From Tetrapisispora phaffii CBS 4417 (taxonomy: Eukaryota > Ascomycota > Saccharomycetes > Saccharomycetales > Saccharomycetaceae): a DNA stretch of 64,000 nt. The stretch lies in assembly GCF_000236905.1 (NCBI RefSeq), contig NC_016526.1, positions 62,001-126,000 of the forward strand, read 5' to 3'. The notes under the pieces were generated by a model. The model was not told the origin of the DNA. It ran no database searches and saw only the letters and a program-made list of their open reading frames with translations. Positions 1 to 10,072 of the stretch are shown piece by piece. Numbering within the stretch: the stretch's first letter is position 1; each line of letters opens with the position of its first letter. The translations under genes were made by a program, and so were the position numbers.

Positions 1-582
1 AGTTAACTCATAAAAAGAATCAGGAGTAAAAAATAAAGTTGTATTTTCCAATTTCCCACTCAATTTCGATGAAATAACCTTTAATTTTGTTTCAAGTTCA
101 TTATCTTCTGAATTATCTACATTTATCACCGTCGAAGTGTTTCCAGAACTAAATTCGTCACCATCTATCAACATATCTAAAAAAGAATCTTCTAAGGTGT
201 CCGCTTCTGGTATATCGTTTTTTGATAGCGAATCGAGCCGAATATCGCCAAGATCATCATCTTTGAAAGGTTTTCCATAGTATTTTTCTGCTATTCCAAG
301 GTATTTATCCTTTAAATAATGTAAATATGTTTCTAATTCACGTTGTGAATCGTAATCTTTGTACATTCTAACCGGTAGCATTTTCTGTACCAATCGTCCT
401 TGCATAACACCTTCATAATCAAAAAACATCATACTTTTGCTACTGTATTCTTCTTTTGTCAATTGAAGTTCCTCAAATTCATCCATAACCTGCTTAGAAA
501 CCTCGTCCTTATCATTACCGATATCATAATTCGGTATATTTTCAAAAATACCTTGTTTCAAATATCTGAAATTCTCACTCAT
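1..582 (-). CDS. N-terminal part of an unidentified acidic protein, cut by window edge
   Basis: An open frame of 194 codons starts at ATG 582-580 and runs without a stop off the left edge, so the C-terminus is missing. The visible part begins MSENFRYLKQ, has a mixed helical stretch to about residue 105, then an Asp/Glu/Ser-rich stretch (about residues 106-165) that looks disordered. There is no signal peptide or membrane segment. It is divergently transcribed from ORC4. In S. cerevisiae the genes lying divergently beside ORC4 or its duplicate RIF2 include MMS1 and FMP27, but I see no clear resemblance to either, so I assign no function. That this is a real gene is supported by the long stop-free frame and the AT-rich yeast codon use. 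Confidence 0.75.
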   Translation of the reverse strand, partial: MSENFRYLKQGIFENIPNYDIGNDKDEVSKQVMDEFEELQLTKEEYSSKSMMFFDYEGVMQGRLVQKMLPVRMYKDYDSQRELETYLHYLKDKYLGIAEKYYGKPFKDDDLGDIRLDSLSKNDIPEADTLEDSFLDMLIDGDEFSSGNTSTVINVDNSEDNELETKLKVISSKLSGKLENTTLFFTPDSFYELT

Positions 583-1629
583 CTGAACAAATACTATTCT
601 CGTGCTCTGCCCTAACTTTAATCTAAATCTAAGACTCACAATCCCTTGTATCCACTTGAAAACAATGACAATAAATTAATTCACCACAAAATGAACCAAT
701 TCTTAATTGCGCTAAATATCGCCGCCTGGATTCTAGATCAACAAAGCTAACGTCGTCTCGGTACCTTATAGAACTAATCCAAACCCAACTCTGAGCCACA
801 TCACACTTGAAAACCACACAACAAACCACTTCCAATGCTCTAAAGTAATCATACTTTCTTATAAACTGCATTGAACTTCTTTTAAAATCAATGTATTGAA
901 AAGTATCAGAGACAAAGTGTCGTACAGGGTAACATATTTCACCGCTTATTTATTTTTAGCCGCTGATCATAACTCTGAAACAAACACTATATATAAGGAA
1001 ATGAACAAAACAAACCAAACTTTTTATGATTCGAAGTGTTCCTTGTTCTCTAGATATAAGAGGTGGGACAGCTCGGGGTTGCAGATTGCTAAAAGGTTGT
1101 TATCAAACGATGCTATTTGGCGAATGAAATGGAGTGCGGTTAAATTTGTGTTTGCGTCTCAAAGGTGAGTTTTCTTATAGTTTCCAACCGGTAAAGTGGT
1201 GGGGAAGATGTAGTAATGTTAAAACTTTTTTCATAAAATCCATGGATATACAATCATTAAACCGGCAAGCTGTTTCATATGTTTGTTTGCATATCATCTC
1301 AATGAACACTTCATTAACGGTTATAAAAGGATCAGGTGGGGTTTATATATTGGTGATTGGTGAATAGCACTAAGAAGTGCGCGAAAAGCGATCCGGGTAA
1401 ACCGCATCGAATTGTAAATGACGTTTTGTTTTGAATTTGGTACTACAATCAAACACATCAACATATTCAAAAGTATAATGTGAAAACAGTTAATAATGAT
1501 AAGATTCGAATAAACTTCAAACATTTCAATTATCCTAAGAACTATTGGACGCAATAACCAGCATAAATTGAGATTGGTTGATACAGTACATATTGGTCCT
1601 CACTCGACAAGATATTGATTCGGTCAACG
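583..1629. other. Divergent intergenic region upstream of ORC4
   Basis: About 1.05 kb with no convincing gene. Short frames on both strands have no protein-like character, and several only begin with TTG. It should hold the promoters of the partial gene on the left and of ORC4. A Reb1-type word lies near the ORC4 end. I found no tRNA or snoRNA signature. Confidence 0.6.
1393..1400 (-). promoter_or_regulatory. Reb1-type site upstream of ORC4
   Basis: CCGGGTAA is the reverse complement of TTACCCGG, the Reb1 consensus. It lies about 230 bp upstream of the ORC4 start codon, a usual distance for this nucleosome-clearing factor. Binding is inferred from sequence only. Confidence 0.45.
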
Positions 1630-3402
1630 ATGGATAATATAGATTTGGAATTCGGCCCACTTAGAAAGTCGACTCAAAAGATAGATTCTGACAAGATATT
1701 ACAAAATTTAACAAATGATCCTGCTCAGAATAATATTCTAAAGAGCATACCGCTCATACCAATTAGAAGAAACTCACAGAGCAATCAAGATGAAGAAATA
1801 GTTAAGCCGTTGATGAAAAATACATCAGATAAGAGAAAGGGAATCGAAGATCTAGATACACATGAAACGTTAAAGAAGATAAAATTATTTAATACAAAAC
1901 AAAATACTCATGAAACTATCGATGAAGATATTCAATTTAACGATTTTAAAAAGTTATTATTAAGTAAATTAAACCATAAAAAGTTGTCGGAAAATGAACC
2001 TTTCAAAGAACCTTTCAAGTTTCTGAAAAATATTAGGTTGGAACTTGATAGAATTCTTAAACAGGCAATTATACAGAAGGAATCGCACTCTTGTATCATG
2101 ATAGGACAAAGAAACAGTTACAAATCTTTTTTGCTTAATGGAGAAATAAATGAATTATATAAAAATTATAAAGATCAGTTTATAACAATTCGTTTAAATG
2201 GGTTTATTCATACAGAAAAGGATGCGATCAAGAGTTTAGCAATCCAACTGGAAAAACAATTAGCAACTATTCATAATACATACCGTGATGACTTAAGCAC
2301 AGATTCGATTAGTGATGGTTCATTAACGGAAGTTTTTGAGAAAATTCTGAGAATTCTAGATACTTCTACCAATATGAATGACAACGCAAGTATGAATAAA
2401 TCAAAGATTACTGTCTTATTTATCTTTGATGAAATTGATACATTCGCTGGCCCAGTTAGACAAACTTTACTTTATAACTTATTTGATATGGTAGAACACT
2501 CAAGAATCCCTGTTTGCATAATAGGCACAACTACTAAACTAAATGTAATAGAAACACTTGAGAAAAGAGTTAAATCGAGATTTTCTCAAAGATTAATATA
2601 TATGCCACAGATAGAAAATGCTAATGAATTCAGTGACATTTCAAAGGAACTTCTGGAAATTAAGTTCAAAGATAGTGATACTAGAGATGGAATTTTTGTC
2701 CAAAATTGGAATAAATTCATTAATGAGCAACTGTCATCTTTTGATTCTCCCTTATCTAAGTATGTAAAAGAGAATTACGAAACTTTCAATTCAATTGTTT
2801 ACTTTAAAACATCACTAATTCCATTAGTGCAATCTGCTAAGTCATATGATGAGTTACAAAATTCATTCACGGTATTCGAAAAGTTAAAAAGCTATTCAAA
2901 AAACCAATTAGCAGATTCATATCCCGCTAAAGTTAAATCATTATCGGACTTAGAGTTGGCAATTCTTCTTGCATCAACAAGAGTCAGCGAAAAGTCTAGA
3001 GATTCGTTTTCAAATTTTAATCTTACATATGCTGAGTTCACAGAAATGATTAAAGGGTTGAATGCTAAAATACCCACATTGGCTCCAGAATCACCTGTAA
3101 AAGCAACCAATGACAAAAGTAAACCACAAAAAGTAATAAATTTTGATAATACTATCAAGATTTGGAGTAAGAAAGATGTTAAAAATGTATGGGAATCTTT
3201 GATTACATTGGATCTTTTGACAGAAAAAGGTGACATTGGAATGCGAGAAACAGCAATGGCTGCTTTTTATGCCAGTAATTATCAATTTCATGGTACAAAG
3301 ATCACTTTTGATTTGAGACAATACCAACCTCAGATTACTTTACAAGAACTAAGATCAATTGTGCCTAAATCCTCCATGTATTATTCCTGGACAGCGCTAT
3401 AA
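1630..3402 (+). CDS. ORC4: Origin recognition complex subunit 4
   Basis: 590-residue Orc4, part of the nuclear six-subunit complex that marks replication origins. The frame opens at a TTG at 1615, but the first ATG is at 1630 and gives MDNIDLEF. An AAA+ domain occupies the middle: a degenerate Walker A region around GQRNSYKSF, the segment QFITIRLNGFIH, and a Walker B FIFDEID followed by TFAGPVRQTLLYNLF. A winged-helix region follows, and the protein ends in YYSWTAL, close to the S. cerevisiae end YYSWTQL. The N-terminal extension of about 130 residues is longer than in the 529-residue S. cerevisiae protein and looks disordered. In S. cerevisiae ORC4 and RIF2 are whole-genome-duplication paralogues; this copy is plainly Orc4-like. 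Confidence 0.97.
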   Translation: MDNIDLEFGPLRKSTQKIDSDKILQNLTNDPAQNNILKSIPLIPIRRNSQSNQDEEIVKPLMKNTSDKRKGIEDLDTHETLKKIKLFNTKQNTHETIDEDIQFNDFKKLLLSKLNHKKLSENEPFKEPFKFLKNIRLELDRILKQAIIQKESHSCIMIGQRNSYKSFLLNGEINELYKNYKDQFITIRLNGFIHTEKDAIKSLAIQLEKQLATIHNTYRDDLSTDSISDGSLTEVFEKILRILDTSTNMNDNASMNKSKITVLFIFDEIDTFAGPVRQTLLYNLFDMVEHSRIPVCIIGTTTKLNVIETLEKRVKSRFSQRLIYMPQIENANEFSDISKELLEIKFKDSDTRDGIFVQNWNKFINEQLSSFDSPLSKYVKENYETFNSIVYFKTSLIPLVQSAKSYDELQNSFTVFEKLKSYSKNQLADSYPAKVKSLSDLELAILLASTRVSEKSRDSFSNFNLTYAEFTEMIKGLNAKIPTLAPESPVKATNDKSKPQKVINFDNTIKIWSKKDVKNVWESLITLDLLTEKGDIGMRETAMAAFYASNYQFHGTKITFDLRQYQPQITLQELRSIVPKSSMYYSWTAL

Positions 3403-3672
3403 GAGCTTAACAGATCTTGCCAGTACCCTTAGGTTATTTATTTAATGGGATCATTTTAATTACTTGCATATATGCTATCTGTTATTCTTCCTTAACTTTC
3501 TTTATAAAAATATGATATATATTCCCAACGTTAGGGAGTATTTTATATTATTGTGTTGCTTTTTCTTTATATTAAATTCTAATAATAAGATGAACAGTAA
3601 ACAAATGACGTTGTTCCATTCCATATACTTTATTTAAATACTCACGAATATAGATAAATATACATGCTTATA

Positions 3673-6294
3673 TTACACACTTGGATCGAATGCAAATTCA
3701 TTCATTAACAAGTCAACGTCTTTCCATACAAGGTCAGATTCCCAATTATCCCAGTTCCCCATTACAAAATTTGGTGAGTCTTTTATCATGTTTGCCAAAT
3801 TTTGATTCAGCAGTTGATTATTCTCTTCTTTTTGAGATATATCATGTGCCCCTACTTTATTTTGACCAACATTTAATTGTTCAGTTAATGAACCATATGG
3901 AATAGCATTATTAGTAATAGCAGGGGCAGAATTAGCAGAAGCAGCAGAACTAACTGAATTTTTATTATTGATATTACTTGGTGTAACTTCTGTACGTTCG
4001 GAAGTTATATCTTTAACGTATGGAGAAGTTGTCACTGCTCTTTTATTTTGAGTGAAGTCAGTACCATTGCTCAATGAGGTATGATTTATCGAATACGTTG
4101 AAGTACCCCCTTCAGAAACATGACTATTTGGTGTCGTTACTAAGCTTACACTTGTGGGCACACTAGTTGCATTGATTGGTTGCGGATCCAATGGAATAGT
4201 TTTAATGATTGATCTTGCCTTACTTTCTGGATCCTTTAAGCCAAGAATTTTAGATCTTGAACCTAGTACTTCTTTATTATTTACAGAGTCTTTCTTTTCA
4301 ATTTTTTTCAACGTAATTTCTTCGTCATCTTCTTCTATGTCGTATGCTTCCTTACGTTCTCTTTCTCTTTCTAATTTAGCCATTCCTGATTTTTGTCTTA
4401 ACACATACAAACAATCGAAAAAAACACTAACAGACATTCTGGATTGGACTGCTACTCCTAAATTAAATTCATAAATTCTATTTTCATCATTCAAGTCTGC
4501 TTTCCAACTGTCATACATGTTAGAATACAGACTCCAAATACTTCTCATTATACCCGAGGATCTGTATGCCATATCATATTTTAGCACTGAAGCATTGAAT
4601 GTCATCATAACTGCTTTTTGATAAACATCCTTACCTTCAGTGATATTAAGAAAAGTTGATAATGATGAATGCACTAGTTTACTAATAATACACGCAGCTT
4701 GCCAAATATTTAAAACAAACACACCGGGAAAATACTTAACGACTATTGGGTCATCTTCCCACATCCTATTAGCATGCTTTAATAACTCAATGGCTGCATT
4801 ATAACACTTCACTAGACCCCTCTTTGTTTCAAAATTAACTTCTTTTTTTATTAATGCAAATTTATAACTATCCATCTCAGTGATATCACTGGTTGAATCT
4901 AGTAAAAAAGTAGTTAATAAATGTACCTTTGATACTAATAGTAAGAACTTTCTAATATCATCGACATCTTCTTCTACTAATTTTAATTCCAACTGACTTA
5001 ATTGCTGAGAAAGAACATTTAATAGAGGTTGTTTCTCTGCCAACCCTATCATCGCATCAGCCTTTCCAGGATTTGAATTGATCGTATTTACTATCTGATA
5101 TTCGAAATATGCCATCTGCGCCATTTGATCTATTGCCAAAGGAAATTTTTTTGATTTAGAGTTCGTAGTTAAATTGATAACTGAGTAATCAAATGACACA
5201 TATGAAGGGAAGCCAAAAGAGGAGGCTATAGCTTGTGAAACAATATTACAAGCTATCCATGTTTTAAGTTTTTCTGTTGTAAGTTCCGAATGGGAAGCAT
5301 ACTCGTTTGAAAATGCAGCGCTATTTAAACCTACTCTGATTGCTTGGAACATAGCAGTACCTATTGTATTCCATGAGGTGTCTGCACTCAATGAAGAGGT
5401 CAATGGAGGCCAGAAAGAATATATTAAAAAGGCCTGAACTGAGTACACACTTGCTTCATTTAGAATGGGCTCATCTTCCTCAGCAGGCGAGTATTTTATG
5501 ATTGGTGATATTGTAATCTCCGCTAAAATAGCCTTAACAGATATGGATAGCCTCGCCATCAAATCTGTGGAATTAACTCTACGTCGTAGCCCAATCAACA
5601 TAATAACCCAAAATAAGCATGGTGACAGTTTATAAATTCTCTCTGCTCCCATGGATAAATCCACGATGGGTAGAAATGGATGGTATTTTGTAGCATACTC
5701 TTGAAACAACTCTGCAATATCTTCACTATTCATATATATTTCATTTAAAGATCTTGGAGGTGATTGTAGTTGATCTTTAGCCATTCCAGTAAACGCAGAA
5801 GGGTTTCCTGCACTTCCTTTCAAGTTCACATCACTTGATTCATTAAAACCTCCAAGATCAGTGAACCTTTGTAGATGCCCTAACATATTTTCAGTAATCT
5901 TGCGATCAGATTCAGTCTGTTTCAGCAGCTCCATTTTATCTTTTGTAAAATTTTTATTATCCAAGATCTCTACATGTTCTTCCTTTATCTTTGAAATGAG
6001 TTCATTCGCACTCAATGCGCTCAAAGATTCTGTCAGTTCTTTAAACCGCTGTTCGATAAACTGATGTCTGGCCCTCTTATATGTTCTTCTATAATCTTTT
6101 TGCAACACACACGACACACCTTTTTTGCTACATTTTGTGCAGGGTTCTGGAGCCTTTTCGAGAGCATCACATTTCGACTTCTGCTGTCGACACTCTACAC
6201 ACGCAAATTTTTTCCTCTTATCAATGGCACTGGACCTCCGAGCCTCATGTCCAGCTATCATAGCACCGTTTCCAATCCTAGAATTAGAATCCAT
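3673..6294 (-). CDS. LEU3: Leu3-type Zn2Cys6 transcription factor
   Basis: 873-residue nuclear regulator of branched-chain amino-acid genes (S. cerevisiae Leu3 is 886 residues). In that family alpha-isopropylmalate switches the protein from repressor to activator. The binuclear zinc cluster uses Cys32, 35, 42, 52, 55 and 62 in ACVECRQQKSKC and CTKCSKKGVSC. A basic linker RRTYKRARHQ and a short coiled coil follow. The middle is the fungal regulatory domain. The C-terminal acidic activation segment contains WDNWESDLVW and VDLLMNEFAF, the family's hallmark. A Ser/Thr/Asn-rich linker at about residues 690-830 is low complexity. It is convergent with ORC4, and the 270-bp gap between them holds only AT-rich 3' sequence. 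In S. cerevisiae LEU3 lies near RIF2, the paralogue of ORC4. Confidence 0.96.
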   Translation of the reverse strand: MDSNSRIGNGAMIAGHEARRSSAIDKRKKFACVECRQQKSKCDALEKAPEPCTKCSKKGVSCVLQKDYRRTYKRARHQFIEQRFKELTESLSALSANELISKIKEEHVEILDNKNFTKDKMELLKQTESDRKITENMLGHLQRFTDLGGFNESSDVNLKGSAGNPSAFTGMAKDQLQSPPRSLNEIYMNSEDIAELFQEYATKYHPFLPIVDLSMGAERIYKLSPCLFWVIMLIGLRRRVNSTDLMARLSISVKAILAEITISPIIKYSPAEEDEPILNEASVYSVQAFLIYSFWPPLTSSLSADTSWNTIGTAMFQAIRVGLNSAAFSNEYASHSELTTEKLKTWIACNIVSQAIASSFGFPSYVSFDYSVINLTTNSKSKKFPLAIDQMAQMAYFEYQIVNTINSNPGKADAMIGLAEKQPLLNVLSQQLSQLELKLVEEDVDDIRKFLLLVSKVHLLTTFLLDSTSDITEMDSYKFALIKKEVNFETKRGLVKCYNAAIELLKHANRMWEDDPIVVKYFPGVFVLNIWQAACIISKLVHSSLSTFLNITEGKDVYQKAVMMTFNASVLKYDMAYRSSGIMRSIWSLYSNMYDSWKADLNDENRIYEFNLGVAVQSRMSVSVFFDCLYVLRQKSGMAKLERERERKEAYDIEEDDEEITLKKIEKKDSVNNKEVLGSRSKILGLKDPESKARSIIKTIPLDPQPINATSVPTSVSLVTTPNSHVSEGGTSTYSINHTSLSNGTDFTQNKRAVTTSPYVKDITSERTEVTPSNINNKNSVSSAASANSAPAITNNAIPYGSLTEQLNVGQNKVGAHDISQKEENNQLLNQNLANMIKDSPNFVMGNWDNWESDLVWKDVDLLMNEFAFDPSV

Positions 6295-6811
6295 GTTCGT
6301 GGATCACAGCAATCTCTGATGCTTGAATTACCCTTTTCGACGTTCCGTTAAACACCAAAATAAATCAACACCTAAATAAACAACGCAGATGTAACACAGG
6401 CAACACCAATAAATACATAAAGTATCTCCTACAGTCACTAATGACTAACCTTTAAATCGACATCTTATTCTTGATCAAGTCATCTCGAATAAATTATCTT
6501 AAGAATGTCATATACATATCATTTTTTGAAATTTCATCGTTTTTGAAATTTCGAAAAACTTGAAAACTTGTAATGAAGAAACATAATGATATAAAAGGAG
6601 GTAGTTAATGAAAAACATTTGACATTGCAAAAGTAACCTTGTTTTAACATCTGATGATGGTTAAAAACAGTGCATAGTTACATAGGAAATAGCAAACCTA
6701 CACACATTATTTACAAGAAAGTTGGGGCATTGCTAGTTTTCTATTGTTATTTTAGGTGCTAGTAAACAAAACAAACAAACAAAGAGTTTATTATTGTCCA
6801 GTTCGATTGAG
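6295..6811. other. Divergent promoter region, LEU3 and YJR124C-like gene
   Basis: About 520 bp, AT-rich, no ORF or RNA gene seen. The word TTTTTGAAATTTC occurs twice in tandem near 6522-6552, separated by a few bases. It resembles RRPE-like AT words, but no PAC element is beside it. I saw no Leu3 palindrome (CCGG-N2-CCGG). Confidence 0.5.
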
Positions 6812-8137
6812 ATGAGAGTTAAAAGAGAATTTCTTGAGGCATCACTTGATATCAAACTGCTTTGGGCATCGGTCTTTTTCAGGTTGCTTGCTTACGGTAT
6901 GACGAACCAAGTGTTGGTTTTTTTTTTAACTGAGATACACATGTCTGATGATAAAGTCGGTCTGTTCATGTCACTTACTCTGGTAGGGGATGTATTTTGT
7001 TCTTATGTATTGACTTGGTATGCAGATTCTTGGGGAAGGCGTAGGGTGTTGGTATTAGGTTCTTTCATGATGTTTCTAAGTGGACTTGTTTTCAGCTTTA
7101 GTGAGAACTTCCGTGTGCTTTTATTGTTTGCTATTATTGGTGTCATTTCACCATCAAGTAATGAAGTCGGTCCCTTTAGATCAATTGAAGAATCAATGAT
7201 TGCTCATTTGACCCCTCATAACAAGAGACCTGAAATCTTCGCTATACATGCCTTAGTTGGAAGTATGGGTGCTGCTCTAGGTGCTTTAGTGTCTGGTTCA
7301 TTCATGCACTTTTTAAGGTGGTTGGACTTAGTGGAAACAAACTTACAAGCTTATAAGTGCGTCTTCCTTTTATATTGTGCTTTTGCATTGGTAAAATTGG
7401 TAATTATGTTATTGCTATCAGACAAGACCGAAACGACTGGCCATCATCACGAAGAATTATCGAGTGCAGAGGCATTGGTTAATGATGAAATGGCTCCATT
7501 AGTTGAACAAGCTCATCACGAAGAAGAAAGATCTCACTCACTTTCCCCAGAGACTTTATCGGTGTTATACAGGTTGCTAACGATCTTCATGATTGATTCG
7601 TTAGGTTCTGGTTTTATGACAGATAGTTGGATGGTTTATTATTACTCAAAGACTTTCTTCATGAGTTCATTTGCCTTAGGTGCCCTGTTTTTTGTTTGCC
7701 AAATAGCAATGGCATCCTCAACATTGCCTTCTTCGATCATTGCAAGAAAACTTGGCCCAGTAAGGGCAACCCTAGCAGTACAAATTCCAGCTGGAATCTT
7801 TACCTTAATAATCCCATATTGTGAGAAATACTTACCATTATCGATTACTATTTTGATCCTACACTTTTTGACTATGGCTATGGATGTTACTCCAAGACAA
7901 ATATTATTGACAAACCTTGTCAGACCAACTGATTTAACAAGAGTTATGGGGGTGGTTAATATCGGTAAGACTATTGCCCGTTGCGTGGGTCCAATTTTCA
8001 CAGGTTTAATTGCCAAACATGGTTACCTATGGCTTTGTTTTGTCATTAGCGGTTGTTTAGTCATTTTGGCTGATTTAATCTTAGCATGCTCGTTCTTACA
8101 TATTGATAAGAAGATAATCAGACAGATGCACTCCTAG
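6812..8137 (+). CDS. Major facilitator superfamily transporter, YJR124C orthologue
   Basis: 441-residue polytopic membrane protein with about 11-12 hydrophobic segments. The frame opens at a TTG at 6794; the first ATG at 6812 gives MRVKREFLEASLDIKLLW, which lines up with the S. cerevisiae YJR124C start. The MFS loop motif is visible as YADSWGRRRV between segments 2 and 3. A hydrophilic central loop with HHHEE and acidic residues (about 205-250) separates the two halves. Well conserved words are GVISPSSNEVGPFRSIEE and AMDVTPRQILLTN. Substrate and membrane are not known from sequence. Its neighbour RPS5 is convergent, as in S. cerevisiae (YJR124C beside YJR123W). Confidence 0.93.
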   Translation: MRVKREFLEASLDIKLLWASVFFRLLAYGMTNQVLVFFLTEIHMSDDKVGLFMSLTLVGDVFCSYVLTWYADSWGRRRVLVLGSFMMFLSGLVFSFSENFRVLLLFAIIGVISPSSNEVGPFRSIEESMIAHLTPHNKRPEIFAIHALVGSMGAALGALVSGSFMHFLRWLDLVETNLQAYKCVFLLYCAFALVKLVIMLLLSDKTETTGHHHEELSSAEALVNDEMAPLVEQAHHEEERSHSLSPETLSVLYRLLTIFMIDSLGSGFMTDSWMVYYYSKTFFMSSFALGALFFVCQIAMASSTLPSSIIARKLGPVRATLAVQIPAGIFTLIIPYCEKYLPLSITILILHFLTMAMDVTPRQILLTNLVRPTDLTRVMGVVNIGKTIARCVGPIFTGLIAKHGYLWLCFVISGCLVILADLILACSFLHIDKKIIRQMHS

Positions 8138-8592
8138 TGAAATCGAAACTCGATACTAAGGTACCTTTTTTTCAAACATATATACCAATTTTATTCATTC
8201 TTATTTAGCATTTTATAGACAATTTAATTTAAGAAGGAACTTTTGCATTAGTTGATGTGGACAGAAGAAACGGATTATAATGATCCACAATGGCATTTGG
8301 AGGGAGAGGTTGATATATTATCTCAAACCCTCTATTCCAAACACCGTTGACTTGCAGATCTAAGACTCGTGCGATCTCCTTGTTAGTAGTTAGGTTACGT
8401 ATATAAAACTAGGTAGTTAATGAAACAAAATTTACTTTAATATCCGTCTCTTCTTAATTTAATGATTAAAACTTAAAATTGACCAAATAAAATAATAATT
8501 ATTTATATTATAATGATTTTTCGATATGTAAACATTCTAAAAGTGTACAAATAATAAACAAATATGAATTGGATAAATACATTATACAATGT
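8138..8592. other. Convergent intergenic region with one short ORF
   Basis: 455 bp between the 3' ends of the transporter gene and RPS5. This is long for a convergent gap in this window, where others are 60-165 bp. The middle (about 8240-8400) is less AT-rich than its edges and holds a 31-codon ORF on the + strand. No known RNA gene was recognised. Confidence 0.5.
8255..8350 (+). CDS. Possible 31-residue small ORF
   Basis: ATG at 8255 to TGA at 8348-8350 encodes 31 residues beginning MWTEETDYNDPQWHLEGE. The composition is hydrophilic and protein-like, but a frame this short can arise by chance. A TAG stop lies just before the ATG triplet's neighbour codon. I recognise no homologue and assign no function. 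Confidence 0.15.
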   Translation: MWTEETDYNDPQWHLEGEVDILSQTLYSKHR

Positions 8593-9270
8593 TTAACGGT
8601 TAGACTTAGCAACACGTTCTAATTCATCCTTCTTCTTGATAGCATAAGAAGTAGAGGAACCCTTAGCAGCGTTGATTAATTCTTCAGATAAAGTTTCAGC
8701 AATGGTCTTGATGTTTCTGAAAGAAGCTTCTCTGGCACCGATGGTTAATAGAGAAATAGCTTGGTTGACTCTTCTTAATGGAGAGACATCGACAGCTTGT
8801 CTTCTAGCGGCACCACCACCACCGACTCTAGTAGTATCTTCTCTTGGACCGGAGTTGGCAATAGCATCGACAACAACTTGTAATGGGTTTTGTTCGGATA
8901 AAACGTTGATGATTTCTAAAGTGTGCTTGACGATTCTGACAGCCTTTAATTTCTTACCATTGTTTCTACCGTTCATCATCAAAGAGTTAGTCAATCTTTC
9001 GATGATTGGACATTGAGCCTTTCTGAATCTCTTGTTGGCGTATCTACCAGCAGTGTGACCAACATAGACTGGGTTTCTGACTTGGATGTAGTCGACTAAA
9101 GAAGCATCCTTAACTTCAATGTCATCAAAAGACCATTTGTTGAACAACTTAATTTCAGATTGAGCTCTTTGAACATCTTCTGGAATAGCGGTAGCTAATT
9201 CAACTGGAGTGAATTCTTCAACAACTTCGAATTCTTCGGCAACTTCAACTGGGGCTTCGGTATCAGACAT
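8593..9270 (-). CDS. RPS5: 40S ribosomal protein uS7 (Rps5)
   Basis: 225 residues, exactly the S. cerevisiae Rps5 length. It is the small-subunit head protein of the bacterial S7 family, contacting the E site and mRNA exit. An acidic N-terminal tail (about residues 1-35) is typical of the eukaryotic form. The S7 core includes [37 protein letters not shown] and the loop [20 protein letters not shown]. The C-terminus is basic. Codon use is strongly biased towards preferred yeast codons (GGT, GCT, TCT, AGA), as expected for a very highly expressed gene and unlike its neighbours. No intron is needed. Confidence 0.99.
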   Translation of the reverse strand: MSDTEAPVEVAEEFEVVEEFTPVELATAIPEDVQRAQSEIKLFNKWSFDDIEVKDASLVDYIQVRNPVYVGHTAGRYANKRFRKAQCPIIERLTNSLMMNGRNNGKKLKAVRIVKHTLEIINVLSEQNPLQVVVDAIANSGPREDTTRVGGGGAARRQAVDVSPLRRVNQAISLLTIGAREASFRNIKTIAETLSEELINAAKGSSTSYAIKKKDELERVAKSNR

Positions 9271-9639
9271 CTTCGACTAGCAGGTTTCCGTCCTTGGTTC
9301 TATGGTGTGCTTGTAACTGGAGAAATATCAAGAAACAATGTCTAATATCTTATATTTATATATTAAATTCTTTATATGCAAGAACAACTTAAAAAATATA
9401 ACAGTTACATTGTAACCAATTCACGACAATCAAACATAACGTTCAATTAGAGAAAGCCTATAGTGGCCTGTAAACACTACACTAAGTTTTCACAAAGACA
9501 AGTTTACTTTGATTTTACAATTTCAAGAAAACACATCCAGTATAATTATTCATTTCATCAACAGTTTGCCAATATTGACAATTTACAACATTGAGACTTA
9601 ACATCTCAATCCCATCGTTAGTCCATAAGTTAACTTGAT
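9271..9639. other. RPS5 upstream region
   Basis: Promoter-side sequence of RPS5 (minus strand). It contains A/T tracts and a forkhead-like GTAAACA at about 9470, compatible with ribosomal protein gene promoters where Fhl1 and Rap1 act. I did not find a full-consensus Rap1 site within it. Confidence 0.4.
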
Positions 9640-10010
9640 CATAGTGGGTCCTCTAGGATTATGTTATTAATTGTCCTAGAGTTGCTGTTATTAACAGTAG
9701 GTTAGCCTTCCATTGACAATGGCATAAAGCCTTAATTCATAGTAGAAGGTCCTTGTCAAAAGAGAAAAGTAGTTTGCGATGAGGTGAAATTTCCAATGTT
9801 GGTGAAACTTTTGTGATGTGCGTCCGCGTGAAACACCGAGGTTGACCTGCTCCCCTGTCTAGAGTAGCAAGTTCCAGACAGGAAAGTGCGACTGAGCATT
9901 CCTTCTGGGAATGCTCAAAGTTAGGCAAGGAATCACAATTTTGTTGAGTCTGATAGGCAGAGATTACGCGCTGAAGGATGCCGGTGAAAATGAATATGTC
10001 GTGTTACTCT
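9640..10010. ncRNA. Candidate structured non-coding RNA region, family and strand unknown
   Basis: No coding frame fits this region, yet it is dense in inverted repeats. A 10-bp perfect stem at 9893-9917 (TGAGCATTCC with GGAATGCTCA, 5-nt loop) is preceded by a 7-bp stem at 9854-9860/9876-9882 (CCTGTCT with AGACAGG). An 8-bp stem lies at 9651-9658/9674-9681 (CTCTAGGA with TCCTAGAG), and short hairpins lie at 9685-9697 and 9710-9722. Base composition is richer in G+C than the flanks. T-runs follow on the + strand (10009-10050). A PAC-like GCGATGAG at 9777-9784 lies to the left and a Rap1-like site to the right, so either strand could be transcribed. I looked for SRP RNA, RNase P, RNase MRP, U1-U6, U3 and C/D snoRNA hallmarks and did not find them. 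An H/ACA snoRNA is possible but unproven. Confidence 0.35.
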
Positions 10011-10072
10011 TTTTGCGCGAACGGTTTTTTTATGTTTTTTTTAATTTTTAAAGAAAAAATAAGTAGGTGTGG

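Noticed and set aside
9811..9955. Box C/D snoRNA from GTGATGT to CTGA
   Set aside because: The C box has a mismatch and there is no terminal stem joining the two boxes.
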